A stretch of DNA of 37,921 nucleotides from CAINFV01 sp964409235 (lineage in GTDB: Bacteria > Chlamydiota > Chlamydiia > Chlamydiales > FEN-1388). Shown piece after piece: positions 24,692 through 33,090 of this stretch (the first letter of the stretch is position 1; every line of letters starts with the position of its first letter). Below the pieces are notes generated by a model. The model was not told where the DNA came from and did no database searches. It worked only from the letters and a program-made list of their open reading frames with translations. The stretch lies in the NCBI GenBank assembly GCA_964409235.1, contig CAYPCN010000014.1:1-37921 (forward strand), read 5' to 3'. Position numbers and translations under genes: made by a program.

Positions 24692-25904
24692 CTTCGAGCA
24701 ACAGCTTCGCGAGTATCGCTTGAACTGTCTTCTCACATATCGCCTCTCGACTACCATGAAATGACAGCCGCTCTGATGTCGTTCTGCCCGGCAATAGGAA
24801 AGAAGCGCAGACCGTCCCTATGGGAGCCTCTTTCGTTCCTCCGCTAGGCCCAAAAAATCCGCTGACGGCACAGACGACCTCCACGCCGAAGAGCGCTTGT
24901 GCACGCCGCGCCATACTTTCTGTGACTTCCGTGCTCACCGCCCCATGCGTTGCTATGAGATCGATGGGAACGCCAAGCAACGATTCCTTCACAAGGTCCT
25001 GATAGGCCACAATACCGCCAGACACCACCGAAGAAGCGCCGGGCACAGATGTCAGCCTTGCAACGATCCCCCCGCCTGTGCACGACTCTGCTGTGGCAAT
25101 CTTCCACCCACGGCTGCGGAGAAGCCTTAGGACCGAGCTTTCTATTGTTGGTTCATCGGCTGAGAGCAGATGGCGCCCAAACAGCTCTTGGAATGAAGTC
25201 GCCGCGCTTTCAAGAGATGGGGATTCGGCGGCATCGGCCACTGATAGGTGGACTCGGACCAGCTCATAGGAGGGGTAGATACCTACGCGAAGCGATGCAT
25301 GGCGTTGCTGCAAGGTGCGGAGAACAGGGTCTACCTCATGCTCTTTGAGGCCGACGAGGCGGAAGAGTCGGCACTGGGTGTCCTTCTGAGGGAAAAAGCG
25401 AGGGAGAACCTCGCGAAAGAAGACGTCTTTCATCTCATGGGTTGGGCCTGGCAGAACGAACAGGCGGGCACCAGGAAAGAGCTGGTCATCTTCGAGAAGA
25501 ATGCCGGGCGCTGTTCCCTCGCGATTGCTCAAGAGCACCGCTCCCTTTGGCTGTACAGCTTGTTGCTCGACTGTTGGATAGTGCTCGCCATATCTCAACA
25601 CAAGCTCGGAAAACAGCTCGTCATGGTGGAGTAGAGGTCGGACAAAAAGTTGCGCCACCGCGGATTTTGTATGGTCGTCAATCGTTGGTCCAAGGCCACC
25701 CGTCGTGATCACGTCGCGATGGGCGCGAAGCTCGTGCGCAATAGCATCGACGATATCGCCGGGATCATCGGATACAACCACCTGCCTGATAGGAGTGTAT
25801 CCTCGTTGGAACAACTCCTCAGCGATGCACGAGGCATTGGTGTTCTGAGTATACCCATGCAGCACCTCATCGCCGATGGCAATAATAGCAATGTCTCGAT
25901 CCAT
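24678..25904 (-). CDS. cinA: CinA-family protein (molybdopterin-binding fold plus NMN amidohydrolase domain)
   Basis: I start it at ATG 25904, seven bases after GAGGAG, 11 bases past the lspA stop; the longer frame upstream lies in lspA. About 408 residues. Residues 1-170 form the MoCF-like domain: IAIIAIGDEVLHGYTQNTN, then ITTGGLGPTIDD and VLPGPTHEM. The C-terminal PncC domain has TAESCTGGGIVARLTSVPGASSVVSG, the catalytic-type Ser/Cys-Thr block, and VVCAVSGFFGPSGG. This domain deamidates NMN in studied relatives. Operon order dksA-lspA-cinA suggests joint expression. Complete and probably functional. Confidence 0.9.
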   Translation of the reverse strand: MDRDIAIIAIGDEVLHGYTQNTNASCIAEELFQRGYTPIRQVVVSDDPGDIVDAIAHELRAHRDVITTGGLGPTIDDHTKSAVAQLFVRPLLHHDELFSELVLRYGEHYPTVEQQAVQPKGAVLLSNREGTAPGILLEDDQLFPGARLFVLPGPTHEMKDVFFREVLPRFFPQKDTQCRLFRLVGLKEHEVDPVLRTLQQRHASLRVGIYPSYELVRVHLSVADAAESPSLESAATSFQELFGRHLLSADEPTIESSVLRLLRSRGWKIATAESCTGGGIVARLTSVPGASSVVSGGIVAYQDLVKESLLGVPIDLIATHGAVSTEVTESMARRAQALFGVEVVCAVSGFFGPSGGTKEAPIGTVCASFLLPGRTTSERLSFHGSREAICEKTVQAILAKLLLEAQAS

Positions 25905-25915
25905 CGAATCACTCC

Positions 25916-26407
25916 TCAGCCACTGCGCCCGCTCTTCGTTGTCAACAGCGTCTGTAGAACGAACAGCCCAGCCCCAAGACAGATGGCGATATCCGCAACG
26001 TTGAAGACAGGATAATCCCACCCCCAGAATCGAAGGTGCACCATGTCGACCACATGTCCCCATAGCAGCGTATCGACGATATTGGCACCAGCACCAGCGA
26101 GAATCATCGCCAGCGCTGTGCGTGCCAGAGGGGCAAGATGCGCTCGCACATAGACAAGGCACAAAAGGCCCATAAAGACAACCCTACTCAGCAAGAGGAG
26201 GAAGGGCATGTCACTGCCGACGCCCCATGCAGCCCCGGTGTTAAAGGTTAGCGTCCACATCCAGTCAATTCCAAAGAGAGAACCAACAGGCAGAGGAACG
26301 CCGGGAGAGAGCCACCACAGCGCCATATACTTCGTCAGTCGATCGATAGCCAGGACAGCAAGTCCTACCATGGTATCGAAACACCATTGTCGATGAGAGA
26401 TCGTCAT
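25916..26407 (-). CDS. lspA: Lipoprotein signal peptidase
   Basis: LspA cleaves signal peptides of prolipoproteins in the inner membrane. The start is ATG 26407, which overlaps the dksA stop as TGATG; GTG 26410 is one codon earlier. No Shine-Dalgarno is visible, so translation likely depends on dksA. The 163 residues have four membrane helices. Active-site blocks are FNTGAAWG, GANIVDTLLWGHVVDMVH and FNVADIAI, with the two catalytic aspartates in HVVD and NVAD. The usual GGAxGN reads AGAGAN, a mild deviation. Chlamydia keeps the order dksA-lspA (CT407-CT408). The call is firm. Confidence 0.95.
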   Translation of the reverse strand: MTISHRQWCFDTMVGLAVLAIDRLTKYMALWWLSPGVPLPVGSLFGIDWMWTLTFNTGAAWGVGSDMPFLLLLSRVVFMGLLCLVYVRAHLAPLARTALAMILAGAGANIVDTLLWGHVVDMVHLRFWGWDYPVFNVADIAICLGAGLFVLQTLLTTKSGRSG

Positions 26408-26772
26408 CACAGAAGGCCGCGCTCTAGTTTTTCCTGTGCTTTCACTGTGGTAGATGCATATGGCATCGCCTCCAAGCGAGCCTTGGGAATCTCTTCTCCA
26501 GAGATGTCGCAGATTCCATAGGTGCCCTCTTGGATTTTTTCCAGGGCTCGCTCCACCTGCCGCAGGACCTGAAACTCCTGACTCGTCAGCTCCAAGCTCA
26601 CCTTCCGGTCAAAGTCATCAGTTCCCTGATCCGCTTGATGCTGGGAGTAGCCCGTGGCTTCATCTGGCTTTTTGACTTCTGCAGTACTCAGCTGAAGGGA
26701 CGAGGTAAGCTTGTCTCTCATTTCTCCGAGACGCTTTTTAAACCGTTGTACTTCTGCCTTTGTCAGACCCAT
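26407..26772 (-). CDS. dksA: DksA/TraR-family protein with degenerate zinc finger
   Basis: This 121-residue protein binds RNA polymerase in its secondary channel in related bacteria. ATG 26772 follows GAGGAA; a TTG at 26784 is in frame but is part of the ribosome site. The coiled coil carries GTDDFDRKVSLELTSQE at its tip region. The zinc finger at residues 86-113 reads YGICDISGEEIPKARLEAMPY, then STTVKAQ. Only Cys88 of the four ligands remains, so zinc is not bound by the standard site. Chlamydial members share this trend as I recall. It is the first gene of the lspA-cinA operon. Confidence 0.9.
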   Translation of the reverse strand: MGLTKAEVQRFKKRLGEMRDKLTSSLQLSTAEVKKPDEATGYSQHQADQGTDDFDRKVSLELTSQEFQVLRQVERALEKIQEGTYGICDISGEEIPKARLEAMPYASTTVKAQEKLERGLL

Positions 26773-26872
26773 GTTGTTCCTCAATGCTATGTTTTCGCGA
26801 TGACTGGTGCATCATTTTTTCCAAAGCTCCAGTAGATATGCAAATCGACACATTTTGCGTACAGGATAAAAT

Positions 26873-26980
26873 GAGCTATGTGCGATGTGCCTTTTGGAGA
26901 ACAGAGTAGAATTTTTTTTGACAGAACCTATCCAAAAATCTCCCCACCTCTCCTCTAAAACTCCTCATCGCAAACGGCTC
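26873..26980 (-). repeat. Interspersed MITE-like repeat copy 9
   Basis: GAGCTATGTGCGATGTGCC and TTTTGGAGAA form the right end. The left end, read reversed, is CCAAAAATCTCCCC, CTCTCCTCTAAAA, CATCGCAAACGGCTC. The central palindrome is absent. It separates dksA from the tRNA gene. Confidence 0.85.
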
Positions 26981-27029
26981 AAATGAAGAAAGGTGACAAA
27001 AAGGAAGGCACATAGAAGGGAATCAGCAA

Positions 27030-27102
<73 letters not shown>

Positions 27103-27122
27103 ATAGGCAAGAGGGAGCGTAC

Positions 27123-29108
27123 CTATTTCCCTTGTTTTCTTTCAACGGAAGAGTCGCGGCTGAGGCGAATAAGATCCTCGGCAATGGCCACCGCTTCTGC
27201 CAACTGCAAGGCATTGACCTGCTTTCTGAGAGCCTCCATTGGTTGAGGAGCGACAGCCCTTCGATTCAAGAGCGACCACAGAGGACTGTTCTTCATCCGA
27301 TACTCGCTCTTCTTTTTCAACGTTGGAATCCACCGCCGGTAGAGATCTGTATGTTCCTGCACAAAGGGGAGATAATGCTCTTGGTACCAGCCTTTGACTT
27401 CAAGACGAACATCATCTAACGAATCATGAAACAGCGGGTCTATCTTCTCTTTCAATCGGCCGCTCTCTGCTTCTTCCTCGGCTTTTGCTCTGTTGTACAT
27501 GCCTGGAACGACGATATCCGCTGTGACCCCCACCTGCTGAGGAGAATACCCCGATACTGAATAGAAGCGGCCCACCGTAAAGCGAAGAGGGATGTTCACC
27601 CACGCTCCTTTTTCCTGAACGTCGGTCACCGTCTGCATTTGGATGGATCCCTTCCCATAGGTGGTAGGGTCTCCGACGATGATTGCCCGTCCATAATCTT
27701 TTAGCGCTTGGGTGACAATTTCTGCCGCTGATGCCGTCGCTCGCGACGTCAGCACAATCATCGGGCCAGAAAAGACAATGTCAGGATCGATATCTCTAAA
27801 AACGAGGCGGGAGCCATCAGCATACCACGCGGTCATGACAACACCGGTTTTGATGAACTGCCCAACCACTCGAACAGCCTCGGTAATATAGCCGCCGCTG
27901 TTGTCGCGAAGGTCTAAGATAATGGCAGCGAGAGGGCCATGAGCAGAGGCGTCGACCAACGCTTTTCTCACATCTTCGGCGCTCGACACTCCTGACCCCC
28001 CTCGGTAAAATGCATGGAGGGTGATAATGGCAATCGTGCCGTACGACGACGGTCGCTTGTCGACTTCCACACGCCCTTCAAGCATGGTATAGCGTTGCCG
28101 CGAAAGCGTCACAGACATTCTCTTCTGTCCTTGACGGATAAAAGCAACGAACACAGAGCCTGCCGTTTCTTCGTTTAAGAGGGCATTGATTTCGGATGCC
28201 GACATTTCAGAACAGGGGCGGTGGTTGATGGCAACGATTCTATCTCCGACGCGAATGGTTCCCGACAGGTCGGCGGGAGACCCGCGAATAATCTTTTGCA
28301 CGACACATCCTGTTGCACCAATGCGCACGACAATGCCCGTGCCAAACGACTCCTTTGTCAACCGCTCTCGTATCTCGCGCACTCCTGCGCATTCCATCAC
28401 ATCCGAGTGCGTGTCAAGGGAGGACAAGAGACTTTTTAAAATAAGCCGTGCGGCCAAGGCCCGGCGTTCCTGAGGCGCCTCGGGACGCATGTCCACCTCC
28501 AGCCAGCTGGTCTCATGGTCTTCAAATGCTCGTTCTGCAACCATGACGGCGTTGCGTACGTTTTGGCTTTCCTCTTCCGCGTCCATGGGAAGTCGCTCTA
28601 CGATCAGGCGAGCGTATTTTTGGAAAATTCGCTTTGTCAATTCCGTGCGGTCGCTGGCATACCGATCGTACGTCGGCATAGGCTCTGTTCGCACCCTATT
28701 CAGCGTCTGGCTGTCTGTGAACAAGAAGCCTGTGCGGATGGTACGACAGCGCATCACCGCCGTGCGGCACAGATTGAGGATGGCACGATAGGCTGACAAG
28801 TCTTTCTGCTGATACTCTTTGAAAAATCGACGCCCATTGTTTGGGTGCACAAAGGGCTCTACTTCTTCTTCTAAGAGGTAGATTTTATCGGGATCAAAGA
28901 GGGCAAACAGCTTGTCATGCGAGCGCAGCAGTACCTGTTCATCAATTTCCTTCTTGCTTGGATGGCGGCTGACGAGGTCGCTGACGACGTCTGGAAGGTC
29001 GATGAGGTCGAGCTGCGGCGTCGCCGTTTGAGTGCCCGTGGACACGGCCTGTCCTGAACAGGTCCCGCACGCCAGTATCCAGCAGAAAACAAGAGTCAAC
29101 CATTGCAT
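27123..29108 (-). CDS. tsp: Tail-specific C-terminal protease
   Basis: The Tsp/Prc serine protease acts on exported or host proteins. I start at ATG 29108, preceded by GGAGGG and beginning a signal peptide (MQWLTLVFCWILACGTCSGQA); the frame opens at 29162. About 661 residues: an N-terminal helical domain, then a PDZ domain around 255-327 (TGIVVRIG...GDRIVAINHRPCSEMSASE), the S41 protease core with Ser460 in ATASAAEI and Lys486 in TYGKGSIQ, and a charged C-terminal region. Chlamydia Tsp (CT441) is the orthologue and is reported to cleave host p65 and p102 proteins. It is located beside the str operon, as in Chlamydia. Confidence 0.93.
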   Translation of the reverse strand: MQWLTLVFCWILACGTCSGQAVSTGTQTATPQLDLIDLPDVVSDLVSRHPSKKEIDEQVLLRSHDKLFALFDPDKIYLLEEEVEPFVHPNNGRRFFKEYQQKDLSAYRAILNLCRTAVMRCRTIRTGFLFTDSQTLNRVRTEPMPTYDRYASDRTELTKRIFQKYARLIVERLPMDAEEESQNVRNAVMVAERAFEDHETSWLEVDMRPEAPQERRALAARLILKSLLSSLDTHSDVMECAGVREIRERLTKESFGTGIVVRIGATGCVVQKIIRGSPADLSGTIRVGDRIVAINHRPCSEMSASEINALLNEETAGSVFVAFIRQGQKRMSVTLSRQRYTMLEGRVEVDKRPSSYGTIAIITLHAFYRGGSGVSSAEDVRKALVDASAHGPLAAIILDLRDNSGGYITEAVRVVGQFIKTGVVMTAWYADGSRLVFRDIDPDIVFSGPMIVLTSRATASAAEIVTQALKDYGRAIIVGDPTTYGKGSIQMQTVTDVQEKGAWVNIPLRFTVGRFYSVSGYSPQQVGVTADIVVPGMYNRAKAEEEAESGRLKEKIDPLFHDSLDDVRLEVKGWYQEHYLPFVQEHTDLYRRWIPTLKKKSEYRMKNSPLWSLLNRRAVAPQPMEALRKQVNALQLAEAVAIAEDLIRLSRDSSVERKQGK

Positions 29109-29190
29109 GGAGCCACCCTCCAGTTCCATGTACGCCACGTTCCAACCACACTCATATCGCATCTCATACGATTTGTCTACCGAAGACCTA

Positions 29191-29292
29191 TTTTGCGATG
29201 TGCCTTTTGGAGGGTAGAGCTAGGACCGTGTTTGGCCGAATCTTCCCAAAACCTCCTCACTTCTCCTCTAAAAATCCACATCGCACACGACT
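29191..29292 (-). repeat. Interspersed MITE-like repeat copy 10
   Basis: TTTTGCGATGTGCC and TTTTGGAGGG form the right end. The other end, reversed, reads CCCAAAACCTCCTC, TTCTCCTCTAAAAATCC, ACATCGCACACGACTC. The central palindrome is absent. It lies just before the start of tsp. Confidence 0.85.
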
Positions 29293-29350
29293 CTTTCTTC
29301 TCGTCCGAATTTCCGGGAACTGATGGTTGCAAGCAAAACTCTTTGAGTGG

Positions 29351-29382
29351 AAGTGGCATGGCGTGATACCATGTTGCCACTT
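29351..29382 (+). promoter_or_regulatory. Hairpin in the rpsL leader
   Basis: AAGTGGCA (29351-29358) and TGCCACTT (29375-29382) pair, with ATGG/CCAT extending the stem imperfectly. The hairpin lies about 60 bases before the rpsL start and may be an attenuator or protein-binding site. Its role is not shown by the sequence. Confidence 0.35.
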
Positions 29383-29439
29383 AGTTTCCCAATACGTTGC
29401 TATCGTATTGTGGTGGTATTTAGAAAAGGATGTTCCCGT

Positions 29440-29811
29440 ATGCCAACGATCAATCAGTTGGTCCGTTCACCACGTTCGCCGAAGAAATGGCAAAGCCGTT
29501 CCCCGGCGTTGCGCGCATGTCCGCAAAAACGTGGTGTATGCGTTCAAGTGAAAACAAAAACACCGAAGAAGCCAAACTCCGCACTCCGAAAGGTTGCGTG
29601 GGTGCGGTTATCCACAGGGCAAGAAGTTATTGCCTACATCGGTGGTGAAGGCCACAACCTTCAGGAGCACAGCATTGTTCTCGTCCGTGGTGGACGGGTG
29701 CGAGATCTTCCCGGGGTCCGTTACCATATTGTTCGTGGAGTCCACGATACAGCACCGGTAAAAGACCGCAAGCAGGGGCGATCGAAATACGGCGCAAAAA
29801 GGCCGAAGTAA
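29440..29811 (+). CDS. rpsL: 30S ribosomal protein S12
   Basis: S12 sits at the decoding centre. ATG 29440, nine bases after AAAGGA, begins the standard MPTINQLVR; the frame opens upstream at 29347, which is not used. 123 residues with PALRACPQKRGVC, KTPKKPNSALRKVAWVRL and VRGGRVRDLPGVRYHIVRG. Conserved Lys and Asp residues that affect streptomycin response are the usual types. It is the first gene of the str operon, followed by a hairpin and rpsG. Confidence 0.97.
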   Translation: MPTINQLVRSPRSPKKWQSRSPALRACPQKRGVCVQVKTKTPKKPNSALRKVAWVRLSTGQEVIAYIGGEGHNLQEHSIVLVRGGRVRDLPGVRYHIVRGVHDTAPVKDRKQGRSKYGAKRPK

Positions 29812-29818
29812 GGAGAGG

Positions 29819-29866
29819 AAACACGCCGTACCCGCAACGTATCGAAGTGACGGTTGCGGCGTGTTT
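29819..29866 (+). promoter_or_regulatory. rpsL-rpsG intercistronic hairpin
   Basis: AAACACGCCG (29819-29828) pairs perfectly with CGGCGTGTTT (29857-29866), and CAAC (29835-29838) pairs with GTTG (29853-29856) across a bulge. It lies between the S12 and S7 genes. In E. coli, S7 binds the intercistronic RNA here to control its own operon; a similar role is plausible but untested. Confidence 0.55.
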
Positions 29867-29930
29867 CGGAATGTCTCATGGGTAGACATTTCCTGAAGGT
29901 ATTCGAAAACGAAGAGAACAAAGAGAAGCT

Positions 29931-30404
29931 ATGTCACGAAGACGAAGAGTGGTTCCTCGCAAGATAGAGCCAGACCCTCGATTTGGCAGTTTGACTCTTG
30001 CCAAGTTCATCAACAAAGTCATGATGAGCGGTAAGAAAAGCACAGCCCGCCGCATGGTGTACAATGCTCTTGATGCATTTGCCCAGCGCATCAAATACGA
30101 CGATCCTCTCGAAGCTTTTGAAGTGGCCCTTGGCAATGCCAAGCCAGCCCTTGAAGTCAAGTCGAGGCGCATTGGCGGCGCTACGTATCAGGTACCGGTG
30201 GAAATACCGACCCAACGGCAGATATCACTCGCGATGCGATGGATTATCACGCACTCGCGTGCACGTCCTGGAAAAGCCATGGAAGAGGCATTAGCCCTCG
30301 AGTTGGTCGATTGTTTTAACAATCAAGGAACGACGATTAAGAAAAAAGAAGACACGCACCGCATGGCTGAGGCCAACAAGGCGTTTGCCCATTATAAATG
30401 GTGA
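29931..30404 (+). CDS. rpsG: 30S ribosomal protein S7
   Basis: 157 residues from ATG 29931 after AGAGAAG. S7 nucleates assembly of the 30S head. MSRRRRVVPRKIEPDPRFGS, then KFINKVMMSGKK, NAKPALEVKSRRIGGATYQVP and a C-terminal AEANKAFAHYKW match the family over its full length. It lies 21 bases before fusA. No oddities. Confidence 0.97.
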   Translation: MSRRRRVVPRKIEPDPRFGSLTLAKFINKVMMSGKKSTARRMVYNALDAFAQRIKYDDPLEAFEVALGNAKPALEVKSRRIGGATYQVPVEIPTQRQISLAMRWIITHSRARPGKAMEEALALELVDCFNNQGTTIKKKEDTHRMAEANKAFAHYKW

Positions 30405-30425
30405 TCTTTAGGATTGTAGACAACT

Positions 30426-32543
30426 ATGGCAAGACCTCATAACGAGAAGTTAGCAAACGTTCGTAATATTGGTATTGTTGCGCATATTGATGCCGGCAAG
30501 ACGACGACTTCAGAGCGCATCCTTTTTTACACTGGTCGCACCCACAAGCTTGGCGAAGTCCATGAAGGGGCTGCCACCATGGATTGGATGGAGCAAGAGC
30601 AAGAGCGCGGCATTACCATTACCTCTGCAGCGACGACGGTTTTCTGGCGGTCGCATCAAGGGAGAACTCCTCAAGAAGAGGGAACGCTGGCGCGCATCAA
30701 CCTCATCGATACTCCGGGCCACGTGGACTTTACCATTGAGGTCGAACGTTCGTTGCGCGTCCTCGATGGCGCGGTCACCGTTATTTGCGCAGTCGGCGGC
30801 GTTGAGCCCCAGTCTGAAACGGTCTGGCGCCAGGCTGATCGGTATGGCGTTCCGCGCATCGTCTTTGTGAATAAGATGGACCGTACTGGTGCTGATTTCT
30901 TTGACGCTGTGCACAGCCTGCGCGAGAAGCTTGGTGCGAATGCTTGGCCTGTCCATTGCCCTATTGGTGCTGAAGGCAATTTCAAAGGCATGGTCGACCT
31001 GATTCGCATGAAGGCTCTCTACTTTCACGATGAGACGTTGGGAGCGGACTGGGAGGAGACGGAGATTCCGTCCGAGCTACGCGACAAGTGCATGAAGATG
31101 CGCCATGAGTTGCTCGAAGATCTGGCAACGCTGGACGAACACATCCTCGAAAGGGTGCTCGAGAACCCGGACGCTCTTACCGAGGAAGAGATTCATCGGG
31201 CGATGCGCAAAGCGGTCTGCACCAACAAGATTATTCCGGTTCTTTGCGGCTCTGCTTTTAAGAATAAAGGCGTGCAGCAGCTACTTGACGCTGTTGTCGA
31301 CTGGCTGCCATCTCCTGAGGATCGTGGAGCTGTCCGTGCGTTTGACCCGCTGACGCATGAGGAGCAGCCCGCACCTCCTGTTGACGACGCTCCGCTTGCG
31401 GCGCTCGCCTTTAAAATTGTCTCGGATCCTTACGTAGGGCGGATTACCTACATCCGGATCTATAGTGGTACGTTGACGAAAGGAACGACGATTCTCAACG
31501 CGACGAAGGACACGAAAGAGCGTATTTCGCGTCTTCTCGAGATGCATGCGAATCAGCGCAAAGAGCGCGATGCGTTCTATGCTGGGGATATTGCGGCTGT
31601 CGTCGGGCCGAAGAGTGCCACAACGGGTGATACGATCTGTTCTCTTGAGCATCCTCTGATTCTTGAAAAGATGGAGTTTCCGGAGCCTGTGATCTCGATG
31701 GCGATTGAGCCGAAGTCGAAGAATGACCGTGAGAAGCTGGCGTTTGCGCTTTCAGCGCTTTCTGATGAAGACCCGACATTTCGCGTCAGCACGAATGAAG
31801 AGACTGGGCAGACGATCATTCGCGGGATGGGAGAACTGCACTTAGACATTCTCTATGATCGGATGCGCCGCGAGTTTAATGTAGAGGCCAACGTCGGAGC
31901 TCCTCAGGTGGCCTATAAGGAGACGATCTTTGCACCTGCCAAAGCGCAGACAAAGTTTGTCAAGCAGTCTGGCGGCCGAGGGCAGTATGCGCACGTAGAG
32001 ATTGAAATTGAGCCCAACGAGCGTGGCAAGGGCAACGAGGTTGCCAGCAAGATCGTTGGTGGTGTGATTCCAAAGGAGTACATTCCTGCGACGATCAAGG
32101 GTATTGAGGAAGGTCTGTCCAATGGGGTGTTGGCGGGGTATCCGTTGGTCGACGTGATTGTCCGGATTGTCTTTGGTTCGTACCACGAAGTTGACTCTAG
32201 CGAACTTGCCTTTAAGATTTGTGGTGCGATGTCCATTCGCGAAGCGGCGAAGAAGGCGATGCCTGAGCTCTTAGAGCCGATCATGCGCGTGGATGTGACG
32301 ACACCGGAGGCCAATGTTGGCGACGTTCTTGGCGATATTAGCCGTCGGCGAGGCCGAGTTCTTGGGCAGGAAGCTGCCAAGGGCGGAGCGGCGGTCATTC
32401 ACGCTCATGTGCCATTAAGCGAGATGTTTGGGTATTCCACGCAGCTTCGCTCGTTGACCTCTGGTCGGGCTACCTATGTGATGGAGCCAGACCATTTTGA
32501 AAAAGTCCCTGCAAAGATCAAAGAAGAAATCGTGAAGAAGTAA
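30426..32543 (+). CDS. fusA: Elongation factor G
   Basis: The translocation GTPase has 705 residues from ATG 30426. G1 is AHIDAGKT (19-26), then RGITITSAAT (switch I region), DTPGH (95-99) and NKMD (149-152). Domains II-V follow, with GGRGQYAHVEIEIEP in domain IV and the C-terminal GRATYVMEPDHFEKVP. All G motifs are intact. It is five bases ahead of rpsJ, so translation is probably coupled. One copy is seen. The call is firm. Confidence 0.97.
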   Translation: MARPHNEKLANVRNIGIVAHIDAGKTTTSERILFYTGRTHKLGEVHEGAATMDWMEQEQERGITITSAATTVFWRSHQGRTPQEEGTLARINLIDTPGHVDFTIEVERSLRVLDGAVTVICAVGGVEPQSETVWRQADRYGVPRIVFVNKMDRTGADFFDAVHSLREKLGANAWPVHCPIGAEGNFKGMVDLIRMKALYFHDETLGADWEETEIPSELRDKCMKMRHELLEDLATLDEHILERVLENPDALTEEEIHRAMRKAVCTNKIIPVLCGSAFKNKGVQQLLDAVVDWLPSPEDRGAVRAFDPLTHEEQPAPPVDDAPLAALAFKIVSDPYVGRITYIRIYSGTLTKGTTILNATKDTKERISRLLEMHANQRKERDAFYAGDIAAVVGPKSATTGDTICSLEHPLILEKMEFPEPVISMAIEPKSKNDREKLAFALSALSDEDPTFRVSTNEETGQTIIRGMGELHLDILYDRMRREFNVEANVGAPQVAYKETIFAPAKAQTKFVKQSGGRGQYAHVEIEIEPNERGKGNEVASKIVGGVIPKEYIPATIKGIEEGLSNGVLAGYPLVDVIVRIVFGSYHEVDSSELAFKICGAMSIREAAKKAMPELLEPIMRVDVTTPEANVGDVLGDISRRRGRVLGQEAAKGGAAVIHAHVPLSEMFGYSTQLRSLTSGRATYVMEPDHFEKVPAKIKEEIVKK

Positions 32544-32548
32544 AGACC

Positions 32549-32935
32549 ATGGCGAAACAAGAGAAAGCTTCCAAGCAAGACAAGCCCCAAGCCCCGAAGC
32601 CACAGGAGAAGCACGCTCCGAAGGCGGTGCGGCAGAAAATTCGCATTCGCATGAAGGCGTATGACCAGCGGCTGCTCGATCGTTCGACGATGGACATTGT
32701 TGAGACGGCGAAGCGTACTGGCGCTGCTGTGGTGGGTCCCATCCCGCTTCCAACGAAGCGAGAGATCTACACGGTGCTTCGTTCGCCGCACGTCGACCGA
32801 AAGTCGCGCGAGCAATTTGAGATTCGGACGCACAAGCGCCTTGTCGACATTTTAAGTCCCACAGCGAAGACCATCGACGCCCTGAAGACGCTGAACCTAC
32901 CTGCTGGCGTCGACATCAAGATTAGAGCGGCGTAA
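32549..32935 (+). CDS. rpsJ: 30S ribosomal protein S10 with basic N-terminal extension
   Basis: 128 residues from ATG 32549, five bases after fusA. The core begins RQKIRIRMKAYDQRLLDRS and continues GPIPLPTKREIYTVLRSPHVDRKSREQFE, the S10 signature. About 26 extra residues precede it, rich in Lys, Pro and Gln (KASKQDKPQAPKPQEKHAPKA); S10 is usually about 105 residues. The extension might be spurious only if an internal start were used, but no other ATG precedes the core. The str operon ends here with a hairpin at 32981-33010. Confidence 0.93.
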   Translation: MAKQEKASKQDKPQAPKPQEKHAPKAVRQKIRIRMKAYDQRLLDRSTMDIVETAKRTGAAVVGPIPLPTKREIYTVLRSPHVDRKSREQFEIRTHKRLVDILSPTAKTIDALKTLNLPAGVDIKIRAA

Positions 32936-32980
32936 GGAAAACTCTCTTATAAGGCTCTTTTCCCTTCATGCACTTCACGA

Positions 32981-33010
32981 GTCACCTGAGCATCGATTTC
33001 GGGTGGCTTT
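32981..33010 (+). terminator. Probable terminator of the str operon
   Basis: GTCACCTGA (32981-32989) pairs with TCGGGTGGC (32999-33007), including G-U pairs, followed by only a short TTT. Position after rpsJ supports a terminator; the weak T-run lowers confidence. Confidence 0.5.
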
Positions 33011-33090
33011 AGAAATGTGCAGGAAGACTCTTTAGGTGAAATGAGTAAGGGACTAGGTTAAGCTTTCGCCTTGAGATACGACTAAGAAAG

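Larger units (their letters stand above)
29109..29439. other. Divergent intergenic region between tsp and rpsL
   Basis: About 330 bases separate the divergent tsp and rpsL genes. They hold a repeat copy (29191-29292) and an inverted repeat in the rpsL leader (29351-29382). I could not identify a convincing promoter pair for either gene: TTGCTA at 29397-29402 has no -10 at good spacing. No ORF of note. Confidence 0.6.

Noticed and set aside
25905..26162. N-terminal extension of cinA by 86 residues
   Set aside because: It overlaps lspA in another frame, has Cys/Trp-rich shadow composition, and the ATG at 25904 has a strong ribosome site.
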